A stretch of DNA of 7,667 nucleotides from an uncultured Thermomicrobiales bacterium. Lineage in GTDB: Bacteria; Chloroflexota; Chloroflexia; Thermomicrobiales; Thermomicrobiaceae. Every line of letters begins with the position of its first letter. The first letter of the stretch is position 1. Shown here piece after piece: positions 6,551 through 7,667 of the stretch. The notes beneath the pieces were generated by a model that made no database searches, was not told where the DNA came from, and saw only the letters and a list, made by a program, of their open reading frames with translations. The DNA lies in NCBI GenBank assembly GCA_937891245.1, contig CALAGB010000017.1:1-7667 (forward strand). The letters are read 5' to 3'. Position numbers and translations under genes: made by a program.

Positions 6551-7667
6551 TCAGACTGCATGCCATGCGTTTCCATGTGATGCATGCCAACCGCCCCACG
6601 CAGCAGGGGCAGCCGCCTGCAGTGACGCATCCGTCGCTTCGTACTGGTCGTAGAGGTGCCGGATGAACGCAAACCGTCCCTCGCTGAAGCGATGCGCGGT
6701 GAAATCCTGCATCGGTATAGCTGAGGTACCGGTCGTGACGAGATCGGTGATGTACTTTCCGGTGATTTGCGCCAGCGTGAATCCGCTGTGACCGGTGGCG
6801 ATCAGATATCCGTCGACGCCGGGAACCGCTCCCATGATCGGCAAAGCATCGACCGGCCAGGGACGATAGCCGGTCCAGAAACGGAGCACTTTCGCCTCGG
6901 CCAGCGCCGGAATGATGCGGGCCGCCCGTTTCACCAGTCGCGAGACGGTCTCAAACTCCATGATCCGATCGGTGCCGACGAATTCATCGGTCGTACCAAT
7001 CAGAATCGGTCCGGCCCGATTCGGTTTCAGCGAGCCGAACGGTTGCCGCAACAGGCCGGGCAGCGGCTCGGTTGTGACGACCTGACCGCGGCAGGGGATC
7101 ATCGGAATCTTGAGGCCAACCATCGTGCCGATCGCGGGAACGTCAATCCCTGCGGCGTTGACAACCCAATCGCAGTCGATCTCGCCATGCTGTGTGACGA
7201 CCTGGCGCACCTTCCCCCCTGCTTGCCGAATATCGATGACTTCATGGTAGGTGAGGATTTCGGCGCCGAGTCGGGTTGCCGCCTGCGCATAACCGAAGGT
7301 CAATTTGAACGGGTTCAGATGACCATCCTGATCGCAGAGCAGCGCCCCCGCGACGGCTGGCGAGACCGCCGGCTCGAGCTCGCGAATGTCCTGAGCCGAG
7401 AGCACAGAGATCGAGATACCGGGGACCGCACTCTGCCGTGCGGCATAAGCACGGGCACCGGGGAGATCCTCTTCACGTTCGATGATGGAGTACATCTGGT
7501 TGCCGCGCTCGTACTCCAGATCACAACCAAGCTCTTCCGCAAGTCCAGGATAGAGATCAGCACTGGCGAGGCTGAGCGCCGTGTATGAGCCAGGACGCTT
7601 GCCCGAAACATTGATCAGCGAGAACGATGCGCCCGACGTGCCGGAACAAATAAAACCCTTGTCGACG
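6551..7667 (-). CDS. FAD-dependent amino-acid oxidase/dehydrogenase (DAO family), N-terminus outside window
   Basis: The frame is open from the right edge of the window through to TGA at 6551-6553, giving 371 visible residues; the Met at 7495 is internal, not the start. Visible sequence begins VDKGFICSGTSGASFSLI, the part just after the GxGxxG FAD Rossmann motif, so roughly the first 35-40 residues are missing. VVNAAGID and the C-terminal block GYRPWPVDALPIMGAVPG, then ATGHSGFTLAQITGKYI, are typical of DAO-fold enzymes (glycine oxidase, D-amino-acid dehydrogenase, HcnC, opine oxidase B), which oxidise the C-N bond of an amino acid or secondary amine. The next gene on the strand, 63 bases downstream, is the BFD-containing flavoprotein, so the two are probably co-transcribed subunits of one dehydrogenase. 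The tail is odd: the last 15 residues contain three Trp and three His. Substrate cannot be read from sequence. Confidence 0.87.
   Translation of the reverse strand, partial: VDKGFICSGTSGASFSLINVSGKRPGSYTALSLASADLYPGLAEELGCDLEYERGNQMYSIIEREEDLPGARAYAARQSAVPGISISVLSAQDIRELEPAVSPAVAGALLCDQDGHLNPFKLTFGYAQAATRLGAEILTYHEVIDIRQAGGKVRQVVTQHGEIDCDWVVNAAGIDVPAIGTMVGLKIPMIPCRGQVVTTEPLPGLLRQPFGSLKPNRAGPILIGTTDEFVGTDRIMEFETVSRLVKRAARIIPALAEAKVLRFWTGYRPWPVDALPIMGAVPGVDGYLIATGHSGFTLAQITGKYITDLVTTGTSAIPMQDFTAHRFSEGRFAFIRHLYDQYEATDASLQAAAPAAWGGWHASHGNAWHAV

Noticed and set aside
6767..7588. Plus-strand open frame of 273 codons opposite the DAO-family gene
   Set aside because: The minus strand has clear DAO motifs throughout; the plus-strand product is an Arg/Asp-rich shadow.
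1..7667. CRISPR arrays, tRNA or rRNA genes, insertion sequences, parS sites
   Set aside because: Reading both strands shows no regularly spaced repeats, cloverleaf sequence, transposase motif or parS-like palindrome.

Overview
The window looks like chromosomal DNA of a GC-rich bacterium. Hand counts of sampled 60-base rows give about 62-68% G+C in the housekeeping parts. Parts of it fit Chloroflexota (Thermomicrobia-like) at low confidence: a solitary Soj/ParA next to guaB, and a GC-rich hairpin of a kind I associate with such genomes. Taxonomy cannot be settled from this window.

Layout from left to right: (1) The window opens inside the last 56 codons of a class I ribonucleotide reductase small subunit (nrdB/nrdF type), ending at 172. 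(2) Next is a non-coding stretch, then an AT-richer gene at 461-2443. It encodes a 660-residue OLD-family protein, with an ABC/RecN-like ATPase joined to a C-terminal Toprim nuclease-like domain. Its base composition (38-48% G+C in sampled rows) differs sharply from both sides, and it stands alone, so it is the clearest horizontally acquired item and a candidate single-gene anti-phage function. (3) After a 175-base gap holding a good sigma70-type promoter come a Soj/ParA-type ATPase (2619-3440) without an adjacent parB, and guaB, the IMP dehydrogenase (3588-5120). A 147-base leader able to fold into nested and pseudoknotted pairs separates these two genes. (4) A perfect 17-bp inverted repeat lies at the convergent junction after guaB. 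(5) On the minus strand two flavoproteins form a likely operon, transcribed from right to left. First is a DAO-family FAD amino-acid oxidase/dehydrogenase, cut by the window end. It is followed by a pyridine-nucleotide-disulfide-type flavoprotein with a C-terminal BFD-like [2Fe-2S] domain.

Functionally, nrdB (dNTP supply), parA (chromosome segregation) and guaB (GMP synthesis) are growth-linked core genes. The two minus-strand flavoproteins resemble the B and C subunits of multi-subunit amine/amino-acid dehydrogenases (opine oxidase, hydrogen cyanide synthase, hydroxyproline and related dehydrogenases). The third small ferredoxin-like subunit of such complexes is not in the visible part. The OLD gene appears to have landed between nrdB and the parA promoter without disturbing either.
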